Assembly (NCBI RefSeq): GCF_004745485.1
Contig: NZ_RHFG01000034.1
Coordinates: 1-33,628, forward strand
Origin: Brevibacterium sp. S22
GTDB taxonomy: Bacteria; Actinomycetota; Actinomycetes; Actinomycetales; Brevibacteriaceae
DNA: 33,628 nucleotides
Direction: 5' to 3'
Numbering within the stretch: position 1 is the first letter of the stretch; every line of letters begins with the position of its first letter. A program made the position numbers and the translations under genes. The notes beneath the pieces were generated by a model that was not told the DNA's origin, did no database searches, and saw only the letters and a program-made list of their open reading frames with translations. Below, in pieces: positions 1-7,245 of this stretch.

Positions 1-43
1 CGGCTTGGGCTTGCTCGTCGGTGATCAGACAGTTGTGACGCAT
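1..43 (-). CDS. 5' end of an unidentified gene (partial)
   Basis: An ATG at 43 reading leftwards opens a frame that stays open to the window edge (first residues MRHNCLITDEQAQA). Only 14 codons are visible, so no family can be assigned. The start codon directly abuts a long imperfect palindrome (44-102), which in turn abuts half of a palindromic repeat. This arrangement would suit the first gene of a mobile element, but that is inference; an ordinary gene with a structured leader is also possible. Confidence 0.35.
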   Translation of the reverse strand, partial: MRHNCLITDEQAQA

Positions 44-102
44 GGAGTGGTCCCTTCAAGTTGTCCTGTGTTAATCACAGTCCAACTTTCGGGGACCACT
101 CC
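44..102. repeat. 59-nt imperfect palindrome (hairpin or element end)
   Basis: Three nested pairs of arms are complementary: GGAGTGGTCCC (44-54) with GGGACCACTCC (92-102), AAGTTG with CAACTT, and CTGTG with CACAG. They are separated by small symmetric internal loops around a TTAAT centre. The left arm touches the start codon at 43. It could be a transcript hairpin controlling that gene, a dimeric operator, or the structured end of an insertion element. Confidence 0.7.
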
Positions 103-103
103 A

Positions 104-136
104 GCGCCAGGTTGCAGAGCCGCCGTCGGGTTGTTT
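104..136. repeat. Half copy of the 62-bp palindromic repeat
   Basis: The stretch starting GCGCCAGGTTG and continuing AGCCGCCGTC matches the right half of the intact palindrome at 7854-7915, with a few mismatches at the distal end. Similarity stops one base from the palindrome's centre, exactly where the hairpin-flanked sequence at 44-102 begins. It lies downstream of the 3' end of the VOC gene, as intergenic repeats of this kind usually do. Confidence 0.65.
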
Positions 137-197
137 GGGGAGGGGCGCGACGGGGTGAGGCCCGCAGCTGGGACAGCGGAGCAAGCACAGCGCGCCC

Positions 198-599
198 TCA
201 GTGCGCACCCTTCCAATGCGGGCTGTACATGATTCCGAGCACATTGCCGAAGGGATCGACCACCGAGGCGGTCACGAACTCCGGACCCCGTGGTGTCACC
301 GGCATATGCACTGTCGCGCCGCGGTCGACGAGATCTGCCACCGCTGCCTCGACGTCATCGACGTGCCAATAGGTCACCGAGCTGCTTCCCGGAGCTGTCC
401 CCTCGGGCGAATAGGCCCGGTCCATGATTCCCAGCTCGTCTTCGTCGGGCCCGATTCGGAATTCGACATAGGCCGCCGGCCCCTCTGCAGGCTGGCGGAA
501 GTAGGGCTCGATGCCCAGATAATCCGAATACCAGTTGACGGCCGCCGCCACATCATCCGCGGTGAGCACCATCGTCGTCAGTCCCTGGATTCCATTCAT
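198..599 (-). CDS. VOC family (glyoxalase/bleomycin resistance-like) protein
   Basis: A 133-residue protein of vicinal-oxygen-chelate size. It shows the two beta-alpha-beta-beta-beta halves: residues 5-60 (TTMVLTADDVAAAVNWYSDYLGIEP) and 72-128, ending in the typical VVDPFGNVLGIM strand. These proteins bind a metal or small ligand between paired modules; the C-terminal half resembles the YciI/PhnB-like subgroup often annotated as glyoxalase. The substrate cannot be inferred. It is divergent from the WYL regulator at 759, and the shared region (600-758) holds an 11-bp-spaced direct repeat, so the regulator probably controls it. The start at ATG 599 fits the first beta strand. Cytosolic, with no signal peptide. 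Confidence 0.85.
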   Translation of the reverse strand: MNGIQGLTTMVLTADDVAAAVNWYSDYLGIEPYFRQPAEGPAAYVEFRIGPDEDELGIMDRAYSPEGTAPGSSSVTYWHVDDVEAAVADLVDRGATVHMPVTPRGPEFVTASVVDPFGNVLGIMYSPHWKGAH

Positions 600-720
600 G
601 GCTCTGCTCTTCTCTCTTCATCGCCGTCCGGCCTCGCAGGCCCACAATCGCAGCACTATTTCCCTGACGGCTCCTCATCCACCCGGCCGGATGAACAGTT
701 CTCACTTTTCCAGCCAAAGC

Positions 721-742
721 GATCACCTTATGATCACTTTTA
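721..742. promoter_or_regulatory. Tandem GATCAC direct repeat, likely regulator site
   Basis: GATCACCTTAT is followed at once by GATCACTTTTA, giving two GATCAC boxes at 721 and 732 exactly one helical turn (11 bp) apart. It lies in the divergent VOC/WYL promoter region, just upstream of a -10-like GATACT (747-752) that ends 6 nt before the WYL start codon. The spacing suits side-by-side binding on one DNA face; that the WYL protein is the binder is inference. Confidence 0.45.
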
Positions 743-758
743 TTGAGATACTTCAGGT

Positions 759-1781
759 ATGCGCGCAGACCGGCTCATCGCTCTCGTTCTCTTCCTGCAG
801 TCCCGCGGGAAGGTGACCGCCGCCGAGGTGGCTGCGGAGCTCGACGTCTCGATTCCCACGGCTCGCCGCGACCTCGAGGCCCTGTCCGCAGCCGGAGTGC
901 CCGTCTACGGACAGCCCGGCCGAGGAGGGGGCTGGCAGCTCGTCGGAGGAGCACGTACGAATCTCACCGGGCTGACAGAGCACGAGTCAAAAGCGCTGTT
1001 CTGGATGCTCGGCACCGCCGGGCTCTCCGATCCCGGAACGCGGGCGGCCACACGCAAACTCGTCCACGCCCTACCCGCGACGCTGCAGGACGAAGCCGAG
1101 ATCCTCGCAACGAGAATCCACTACGACCACACCGCTTGGGGCGACCATCCGCGAACCGGTGAGCGCAGCGAGATCCTCCACGCCCTCCGCTCCGCGCTGG
1201 TAAATAGACGAGCCCTTCACATCAGATACACGAGGCGCGACGGCACCTCTGACGAAACCATTGCACGACCTCTGGCCCTCGTGGCGAAAGCCGGGACCTG
1301 GTATCTCATCGCCCACCCGCAGCACGACGACACACCGCGCACCTATCGGACTGATCGAATCAGTGAGGCCGAGCCGGTCGACACGAGCCGCGAACAGCCG
1401 TCGGATCGAACCGAGCGCCGGATCCGACGCGCGACCGTTGACGATGACCGCTTCGACCTCGAAGCATTCTGGACCGCCCATGTCGACGAAGTCGAGGCGC
1501 TGCGCTCGTCCGTGATCGCCAGGGTTCGATGCCCCAATTGGGCAGTGCCGATCCTGGCCGCTCAGTTCGGAAGGTATTTCTCCGTCATCGACCACGGCAC
1601 AGAGTCCACCACCGCCGAGGTGGGGGCCAATCTCGTCATCGCCCTGGCCGAGCAGTTGGCCGGGTGGGGACGCACGGTGGAGGTTCTCTCCCCGCGCGAA
1701 CTGCGAAGCGAACTTTCCCGAATCGGCGCCGAACTCAGCGACCTGTACGCCGAGCACACTGCAACGACCGGTGAACGGTGA
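759..1781 (+). CDS. WYL-domain transcriptional regulator (YafY family)
   Basis: 340 residues. Residues 1-65 form a DeoR-type winged helix-turn-helix (RADRLIALVLFLQSRGKVTAAEVAAELDVS, then TARRDLEALSAAGVPVYG and the GRGGGW wing). A WYL ligand-binding domain spans about 140-210, with the signature GTWYLIAH and preceding RRALHIRYTRRDG. A WCX-like C-terminal domain follows. Such proteins bind nucleotide or small-molecule effectors and usually control a neighbouring gene, here the divergent VOC gene. The ATG has no Shine-Dalgarno sequence but follows a -10-like hexamer by 6 nt, so the mRNA is probably leaderless. It converges on the serine hydrolase gene, with a short palindrome between them. Confidence 0.9.
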   Translation: MRADRLIALVLFLQSRGKVTAAEVAAELDVSIPTARRDLEALSAAGVPVYGQPGRGGGWQLVGGARTNLTGLTEHESKALFWMLGTAGLSDPGTRAATRKLVHALPATLQDEAEILATRIHYDHTAWGDHPRTGERSEILHALRSALVNRRALHIRYTRRDGTSDETIARPLALVAKAGTWYLIAHPQHDDTPRTYRTDRISEAEPVDTSREQPSDRTERRIRRATVDDDRFDLEAFWTAHVDEVEALRSSVIARVRCPNWAVPILAAQFGRYFSVIDHGTESTTAEVGANLVIALAEQLAGWGRTVEVLSPRELRSELSRIGAELSDLYAEHTATTGER

Positions 1782-1811
1782 CCTGTGTCCACCGCCGATC
1801 CCGACCGATGC

Positions 1812-1827
1812 GAGGTGACCTCACCTC
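1812..1827. terminator. Short palindrome between convergent genes
   Basis: GAGGTGA-CC-TCACCTC is a perfect 7-bp inverted repeat with a 2-nt centre, overlapping the stop codon of the minus-strand serine hydrolase gene and 31 nt past the WYL stop. It lacks a T tract. A bidirectional termination role is suggested only by position. Confidence 0.3.
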
Positions 1828-2720
1828 AGCAGATCGTGAAGGGCACGAGCAGCGGCACCGAGGGCAGCCTCGGCGGCGGGCTGAACCGAGGCGGGATTGC
1901 ACGATTCGCTGAGCGCGACGATCGCGATCGACTGACCGTCGGCGTGGTCGACGACGCCGATCTCGTGCCTGAGGTGGAGCAGCGTCCCGGTCTTCGATGA
2001 CCAGCGAGCCGAATCGGACATGAGGTCGGGCGCGAGACGATTGCGGACGATGTTGCCGGACATCAGCTCCCGCAGCCGGGCGGCGACTCCGGGGTCAACG
2101 CGCTCAGGGCGCCACACCTCGGCGAGGAGGCTCATCAGCCCGCGGGCAGCAGCGGAATTGGCGCGAGAGACATCGAGCTGCCAGATCCGGTGCCCGTCGC
2201 CCTGGGGCGGTCGCGTCTGGGCAAGATCGTAGGCAAGATGTGCGTCGGTCCTGTCGAGGCTCTCCAACGGTGTCATCGTCAGCGCGTCGAGCCGATGCCT
2301 GATATCAATGCCACGCAGTCCCAGAGCGTCGAGGTCTCGCTGCACCTCGGCTGCAGGAACGAGCTCGAGCAAGGCATCGGCAGCGGTGTTGTCGCTGAAG
2401 CACACGGCCAAGGTGAGCAGATCCTCGATCGCGATCCGCGCCGGATGCCGAAATCGTGCCGCTCCTGTCGGGCTCGCGGACCCGGTCGCGGCCGGTGCGA
2501 CCTGGACCTGTTCGTCGGCCGAAAGATCCCCCGCCCCGATCCGATTGAGCACGGCGAGCGCGACCGGCACCTTGACCAAGGACGCCAACGGCAGCGCTCC
2601 GTCGGGCGAGAGCACAACCTCGGCGTTCGAATCGAGATCCCGGGCGATGATCCTGGCGCTCAGGCCAGCGTTCTCAAGCTCGGCGCCGACGGCTCTGACG
2701 ACCTTCTTCCGCTCGATCAT
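1821..2720 (-). CDS. Class A beta-lactamase-like serine hydrolase, no signal peptide
   Basis: 299 residues with the penicillin-recognising fold motifs: SxxK at 47-50 (S-L-V-K), SDN at 109-111 (FSDNTAADALLEL) and KTG at 243-245 (SSKTGTLLHLRHEIG). No clear ExxLN (Glu166) element is visible, so it may be a D,D-peptidase or esterase-like member rather than a true lactamase. No signal peptide or lipobox is present, which is odd for this fold and implies a cytosolic protein or a wrong start. Its ATG overlaps the stop of the upstream LysR gene (ATGA, 2717-2720), so translation is coupled. A recognisable secreted class A enzyme lies on the other side of that regulator. Confidence 0.82.
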   Translation of the reverse strand: MIERKKVVRAVGAELENAGLSARIIARDLDSNAEVVLSPDGALPLASLVKVPVALAVLNRIGAGDLSADEQVQVAPAATGSASPTGAARFRHPARIAIEDLLTLAVCFSDNTAADALLELVPAAEVQRDLDALGLRGIDIRHRLDALTMTPLESLDRTDAHLAYDLAQTRPPQGDGHRIWQLDVSRANSAAARGLMSLLAEVWRPERVDPGVAARLRELMSGNIVRNRLAPDLMSDSARWSSKTGTLLHLRHEIGVVDHADGQSIAIVALSESCNPASVQPAAEAALGAAARALHDLLR

Positions 2721-3733
2721 GGCGTATCCCTTGTCGATGTCCCGGTTCGCGGTTCCTTCGCCGAGGCGGGCCGGCCTGTCGGCGCTTGTCGTTTCCCCGA
2801 CGCCGAGGTCCGGCTCCCCAGTGCCGAGGTCCGTCGACTCGAACCAGGGACGACCACCCCGCCGAGGCAGTCGGCGATCTCCTCGGCGAAGTCGGCAAAC
2901 AACGCACTGTCGTCGTCCGAGTTCGCCGCGAACGTGTAGCCCCGTGCGAGGGTCGGGTCGAGGAGCGGCACCCAGGGGAGTTCGAGTTCCGCGGCTTCGG
3001 CTTCGCTGGAGAGCAGCAGATCACCCTCGCTGAGCACGGCCGCGACCGCGTCCGCGTCGGACGAGTCCACAACGACTTGAAAGGGAAGCAGTCCCGTGGT
3101 CTCGGCGGATCGTCGGACGCGCTCCCTGATGTGTGGGACGTTGTCCTCGCTCGTCAGTCGCAGGCGTCGTCCCGCAAGCCCGAGTTCATCGCCCGGCACC
3201 TGGGTCCGGGATCGCCGCAGATCAGCGATCCGCACCGGAGTCTTTATCGAAGATCGATGCGCACATCCCAGCGCAACCGTCCATGTGGCCTCGTCGGCGG
3301 GGACGGCCTGCAAAGAGGCCCGGGTTCGTCTCGCGGCGAGGTCATCGGCCCGCCTGCCAGGCGGTGCCGAATGGAAGTCGATCCGCAGTCCCTCGTCCTT
3401 CACCGAAGCGGCCAGCACTGCGAGGTTTCGCGTTGAGCAGGCCGTCGGGACCGCCAGGGAGATCGGTCGCAGCTTCGCTCTGTCGGCGTCGAACATCATC
3501 TCGTCGGCCAGGTCAACGAGGCGAGTCGCCGAGGCGAGCATGTCACGCCCGAACGGGGTGAGGCTGACACCGCGACCGGTCCTCTCGAGCAGACGAGCAC
3601 CGAGCTCCTTCTCGAGCCCGGCGATGCGCCGGCTGGCCACCGGCTGCGGGATCCCGGTTGCAGCAGCACCGAGTGTCATGCTGCCGAGTTCGCTGACAGC
3701 GGTGAATGTTCGGCACACGTTAACCAGATCCAT
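2717..3733 (-). CDS. LysR family transcriptional regulator
   Basis: 338 residues. The N-terminal winged HTH (about 1-60) reads MDLVNVCRTFTAVSELGSMT, then PQPVASRRIAGLEKELGARLLERTGRGVSLTPFG, typical of LysR proteins. The effector domain runs to about 295. A Ser/Arg/Ala-rich tail of about 40 residues follows and is not part of the usual fold. ATG 3733 is preferred over longer alternatives because it begins the HTH and follows TATCAT by exactly 6 nt, a leaderless arrangement. The gene is divergent from the beta-lactamase lipoprotein (3908) and coupled to the cytosolic serine hydrolase. The layout recalls ampR/ampC and blaA/blaR-type LysR control, suggesting beta-lactam or cell-wall-fragment sensing (inference). 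Confidence 0.88.
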   Translation of the reverse strand: MDLVNVCRTFTAVSELGSMTLGAAATGIPQPVASRRIAGLEKELGARLLERTGRGVSLTPFGRDMLASATRLVDLADEMMFDADRAKLRPISLAVPTACSTRNLAVLAASVKDEGLRIDFHSAPPGRRADDLAARRTRASLQAVPADEATWTVALGCAHRSSIKTPVRIADLRRSRTQVPGDELGLAGRRLRLTSEDNVPHIRERVRRSAETTGLLPFQVVVDSSDADAVAAVLSEGDLLLSSEAEAAELELPWVPLLDPTLARGYTFAANSDDDSALFADFAEEIADCLGGVVVPGSSRRTSALGSRTSASGKRQAPTGRPASAKEPRTGTSTRDTP

Positions 3734-3907
3734 CACCTCATGATATGCGTTACCGGTATGGGAGCAGACGTTTGAGTCTTCGACTGCATGACGACAGCGG
3801 AGAAAGATGGTCAGCACCGAGCATCGCGAGCTCGTCGACAGTGAGACCACTCCTGTCCGAAGGCCCAGCCCCACAGCCACTCCTCCGGGAGAGAACGGAA
3901 CGAATCG

Positions 3908-4840
3908 ATGAACATCCGAGCATTGCAGCTGCTTGCCGCGTCGACGGCGACAGTTCTGGCCGTTGCCGGCTGCGCTTCGAGCCGGTCACAGTCCGCGGAC
4001 GAACCCGGTTCTCGCACCGACACGGCACCAGCGACGATGGAGGAATCCGCACACCGACAGCTCGACACGCAGCTCACGAACCTCGAAGACCGCTACGACG
4101 CACGGATCGGAGTGAGCGCGATCGACACCGGCACCGGAGAAGCGGTCGATCATCGGGGAGACGAACGTTTCGGGTTCGCCTCCTCTCTCAAGGTGTTTGC
4201 GGTCGCCGAACTCCTCGATCGCACGACGCCGAAGCAGCTGAAGAAGCATGTGACGTGGTCGCAGGCCGATGTCGACGAGGCCGGCTGGACACCCGTGACC
4301 TCGAAGCACGTCGACGACGGCCTCCCCCTCGCCGAGGTGGCCGAAAGCGCTCTGCGAGTCAGTGACAATGCCGCGATGAATATCGTGCTCGATGAGCTCG
4401 GCGGTCCCGACGGCCTCGACGAGGCGCTCCACAAGGGCGGTGACACCACCACCGAGGTGACCGACGAAGAGCCAGAACTCAACAACGTCGAAGCGGGCAG
4501 TACGGACAACACCACCACTCCGGCCGCTTTCACGGCAGACCTGCACGGCCTCCTCGACCCACAGCGGTTATCGGACGACGACCGCGACGTGCTCCTCGAT
4601 TGGATGTCGGACAACGCGACCGGGGATCCGCTCATCCGCGCCGGGGCACCCGATGGGTGGACTGTGCAGGACAAGTCCGGGCATTCCGACGCGATCCAGA
4701 ACGACATCGCCGTGGCGACTCCGCCCGATCGCGATCCCATCGTCGTGTCGGTGTTGATCGAGACCGAAGATCCCGAGTCAGCAGACGGCCCTGCCGTGGT
4801 CGCCGCCGTCGCCGAGGTTGTGCTCGATGAGTTCGAATGA
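3908..4840 (+). CDS. bla: Class A beta-lactamase, lipoprotein
   Basis: 310 residues. The lipoprotein signal ends in the lipobox AVAGC (18-22), predicting anchoring to the outer face of the membrane. A low-complexity linker leads to a class A serine beta-lactamase domain (about 50-310) with SxxK at 92-95, SDN at 152-154, the Glu166-type motif E-P-E-L-N at 188-192 and a KSG triad (256-258) in place of the usual KTG. All catalytic elements are present, so beta-lactam hydrolysis by an acyl-serine mechanism is likely. It is divergent from a LysR gene, as in ampR/ampC pairs. It converges with the SDR gene 20 nt downstream. Confidence 0.9.
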   Translation: MNIRALQLLAASTATVLAVAGCASSRSQSADEPGSRTDTAPATMEESAHRQLDTQLTNLEDRYDARIGVSAIDTGTGEAVDHRGDERFGFASSLKVFAVAELLDRTTPKQLKKHVTWSQADVDEAGWTPVTSKHVDDGLPLAEVAESALRVSDNAAMNIVLDELGGPDGLDEALHKGGDTTTEVTDEEPELNNVEAGSTDNTTTPAAFTADLHGLLDPQRLSDDDRDVLLDWMSDNATGDPLIRAGAPDGWTVQDKSGHSDAIQNDIAVATPPDRDPIVVSVLIETEDPESADGPAVVAAVAEVVLDEFE

Positions 4841-4860
4841 GGGCGACTTGTCTGCCCCAC

Positions 4861-5646
4861 TCAGACCACGGTCGGCAGCACTCCCCCGTCCGCGCGCACG
4901 GCAGCACCGTTGGTCGCCGAGGACAGCGGGCTGGCCAGATAGGCCACGAGGTTCGCGATCTCGCCGGGTTCGATGAAGCGCTGCAGGAGTGAGGATTCGC
5001 GGACGAGGGAGGCTTTCAGCTCGGCGGCGGGCATCGATTGTGCGGCGGCGATCCGCTCGACGGTCGCGGCCACCCCGTCCGAGTACGTCGGCCCGCCGAG
5101 CACGGTATTCACTGTCACCTCGGTGCCGCGGGTGAGCTTCGCCAGGCCATTGCTCAACGCCATCGCCGCAGCCTTCGTCGCTCCGTAGTGGATCATGTCA
5201 CCGGGCACGTCGACCGCCGATTCGGTGCCGATGAAGATGATTCGGCCCCACCCGTCTTCGAGCATCCGCGGGAGCAGTCGCCGGGACAGGCGAACGGCAC
5301 CCATCAGATTGATCTCGAAGTATCGCGTCCACTCCGCGTCGTTGATCTCGGTGAACGCCGCCACCTCGAATTGGCCGACATTGTTGATGAGCACGTCCAC
5401 GTCGCCGAGGCGGTCGAGCAGTTCGTCGAACTGCCCGGCATCCGCGAAGTCCGCTGCGATGCCCCTCGCCGAGGCGTTCGGATTGTCGGCGCACAGACGT
5501 GCGACAGCCGCGTCGACCCCTTCCTCGTCGCGACCATTGAGAATGACCGTCGCCCCTTCGTACGCGCACAGGGCAGCGATCGCAAAGCCGATCCCTTTCG
5601 TCGAACCCGAGATGAAGACGGTCTTGCCTGCCAGTTGAAGATCCAT
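4861..5646 (-). CDS. SDR family NAD(P)-dependent oxidoreductase
   Basis: 261 residues of classical short-chain dehydrogenase type. Visible motifs are the nucleotide-binding GSTKGIG (14-20), NNVG (88-91), a catalytic Ser in the IGTES segment (about 143) and the YxxxK pair Y154/K158 (HYGATKAAAMAL). The C-terminal segment LASPLSSATNGAAVRADGG is typical of the family. The substrate is not evident; the reaction would be reversible NAD(P)-linked oxidation of an alcohol or reduction of a ketone in the cytosol. GGCGGAAAG lies just upstream of the ATG. The gene is divergent from a MarR regulator at 5751, and the 104-nt gap contains two copies of a 26-nt repeat, so MarR control is likely. Confidence 0.9.
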   Translation of the reverse strand: MDLQLAGKTVFISGSTKGIGFAIAALCAYEGATVILNGRDEEGVDAAVARLCADNPNASARGIAADFADAGQFDELLDRLGDVDVLINNVGQFEVAAFTEINDAEWTRYFEINLMGAVRLSRRLLPRMLEDGWGRIIFIGTESAVDVPGDMIHYGATKAAAMALSNGLAKLTRGTEVTVNTVLGGPTYSDGVAATVERIAAAQSMPAAELKASLVRESSLLQRFIEPGEIANLVAYLASPLSSATNGAAVRADGGVLPTVV

Positions 5647-5681
5647 GTGCTTTCCGCCGTGTCGTCTCTCAGTGAGTTTTT

Positions 5682-5741
5682 ACTTGTCCAGGAAAGTCAA
5701 CGCTAGATGAATTGAGTTTCCCAGGCAAGTCACCCGCTAGA
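5682..5741. promoter_or_regulatory. Two imperfect 26-nt direct repeats, likely MarR operators
   Basis: Copies at 5682-5707 and 5715-5741 share A(C/G)TT, CCAGG, AAGTCA and CGCTAGA in the same order. They are 33 nt apart (about three helical turns). The second copy contains the probable -10 hexamer TAGACT (5738-5743) of the MarR gene, so occupancy would block it. Each copy is roughly palindromic around ACTT...AAGT. The position between divergent SDR and MarR genes supports an operator role. Confidence 0.6.
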
Positions 5742-5750
5742 CTGCACTGC

Positions 5751-6266
5751 ATGAACAGAGCCGACAGTCGCGCCTCAGAACGAAACCCTTCAGACTCTGA
5801 TCCGGTCGCTTTCACCGCGGACGAGCTCGAGACCTGGTCCTCGATCGCGACCTTGCTGGAATGGCTTCCGGCCGCACTCGATGCGCAGATGCAACGCGAT
5901 TCGCAGATCAGCCATTTCGAGTACGGGATCCTCTTCGCTCTCTCCCAGGCGAAAGAGGAGACGTTGGCGATGAAGATACTCGCCGGCTTCGCGAACAGCA
6001 CTCTGTCCCGTCTCTCACGGGCGGTCGCTCGACTTGAACGCCAAGGGTGGGTGACTCGCTGCCCGGACCCCGATGACGGCCGCACGACGATCGCTTCCCT
6101 CACCGAGTCCGGTCGCACAGTCATGCATGCAGCCACTCCGGAGCACGTTGCCTTCGTGCGACACGTGGTCTTCGGTTCCTTGACCCCGGGCCAGGCTCGC
6201 GCGCTCGGCAGGGCAAGTCGGCGCATCACCTCGGCGATTAGGGAAGACGGCAGCTGGCGCCCCTAG
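5751..6266 (+). CDS. MarR family transcriptional regulator
   Basis: 171 residues. A MarR winged HTH spans about 40-140, with the recognition segment NSTLSRLSRAVARLERQGWVTRC and wing PDPDDGRTTIASLTESGRTVM. The ATG at 5751 follows TAGACT (5738-5743) by 7 nt, so the transcript is probably leaderless; an in-frame TTG at 5712 lies inside the operator repeats and is less likely. MarR proteins are dimers relieved from DNA by phenolic or oxidative ligands. Divergence from an SDR gene across tandem repeats suggests autoregulation plus control of the SDR. Confidence 0.88.
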   Translation: MNRADSRASERNPSDSDPVAFTADELETWSSIATLLEWLPAALDAQMQRDSQISHFEYGILFALSQAKEETLAMKILAGFANSTLSRLSRAVARLERQGWVTRCPDPDDGRTTIASLTESGRTVMHAATPEHVAFVRHVVFGSLTPGQARALGRASRRITSAIREDGSWRP

Positions 6267-6385
6267 CCGGCAGACTCTTGTCCAGGATCTCAACAGCCCG
6301 CCCTGACTGCTCGATTCGATGACACAATGCGACCAGACGAATACACCTGCGACAGTCTCAACGTGAGTCTCTCAAGGAGGAGATC

Positions 6386-7183
6386 ATGAGCACGATCGGA
6401 TTCATCGGAGTCGGAGAGATCGCCTCGGCGATGGTCGAGGGCCTGAGCGCGGGCACCGCAGCTGAGGACGGCGACGGGCCGGGGAACCGCCTGCGGTTCG
6501 TGCTCTCCCCGCGCAGCGCCGACCGCGCACGGCACCTGGCCGACACGATCGAGACCGCCGAGGTGGCGGAGAGCAATCAGGACGTCGTCGACCGCAGCGA
6601 TCTCGTCGCCCTTGCGGTCCTCCCTCAGCAGGCGGCCGACGTCCTCGGAGACCTCGACGTTCCGGCAGAGAAGACCGTGGTCAGCGCGGTCGCCGGGATG
6701 CCGACGGACGAACTCTCAGCACTCCTCCCCCACGGTCCGGCCATCGTGCGGATCATCCCGCTCCCAGCTGTCCGTGAGCGCAAGGGAGTGACGGCGATGT
6801 TTCCGGCCGACCGCGATGTCGAAGCCCTCCTCGACCTCCTCGGCGGGTCGGTCGCTGCAGACGACGAGACGAAGTTCAGCACTCTGTCCGCGGTGACCGC
6901 GACGATGTCGGCGCATTTCGCGTTCCTGCAAACGATCACAGCGTGGCTGGTCGACCAGGGCTGGGACCAAGCCGACGCCGACCACTTCATCCGCGGCCAG
7001 TTCGTCGGACTCGGCACCACACTCGCCGAGACGACCGAGCCCATCGCCGACCTCGTCGCCGCCCACGAGACGCCTGGCGGACTCAACGAGCAGGTCAACC
7101 GGGATTGGATGGACGAGACGAACCGAGCGAACCTGGCCTCCGCGCTCGACGGAGTCTTCGCGCGGGTGACCGGAGACGCCTGA
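6386..7183 (+). CDS. ProC-like NAD(P)-binding reductase (pyrroline-5-carboxylate reductase family)
   Basis: 265 residues. The N-terminal Rossmann motif is IGFIGVGEIASAMVEGL (GxGxxA), with the typical segments VALAVLPQQAADVL, VVSAVAGMPTDEL and VRIIPLPAVRERKG of the P5CR/F420-dependent oxidoreductase superfamily. The C-terminal dimerisation part contains ETPGGLNEQ, comparable to the SPGGTT signature of ProC. Because that signature is altered, it may be a paralogue acting on another imine rather than the proline enzyme. A strong Shine-Dalgarno (AAGGAGGAG) precedes the ATG. It stands alone on the plus strand between the MarR gene and the ABM protein. Cytosolic. Confidence 0.8.
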   Translation: MSTIGFIGVGEIASAMVEGLSAGTAAEDGDGPGNRLRFVLSPRSADRARHLADTIETAEVAESNQDVVDRSDLVALAVLPQQAADVLGDLDVPAEKTVVSAVAGMPTDELSALLPHGPAIVRIIPLPAVRERKGVTAMFPADRDVEALLDLLGGSVAADDETKFSTLSAVTATMSAHFAFLQTITAWLVDQGWDQADADHFIRGQFVGLGTTLAETTEPIADLVAAHETPGGLNEQVNRDWMDETNRANLASALDGVFARVTGDA

Positions 7184-7232
7184 ACTCGGTGCGGCGGCGC
7201 GAGGCGGCCGCTGATCCGACCTGTCGGGTCTC

Positions 7233-7238
7233 TATACT
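7233..7238 (+). promoter_or_regulatory. -10 element TATACT of a probable leaderless gene
   Basis: TATACT ends 7 nt before the ATG at 7246, and no Shine-Dalgarno is visible between them. No convincing -35 is seen at 16-18 nt spacing. It is the clearest of several -10 hexamers placed this way in the window. Confidence 0.5.
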
Positions 7239-7245
7239 CTGCCTG

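Noticed and set aside
5712..5750. Upstream TTG start for the MarR gene
   Set aside because: It lies within the operator repeats and ahead of the likely transcription start; extra residues do not resemble MarR N-termini.
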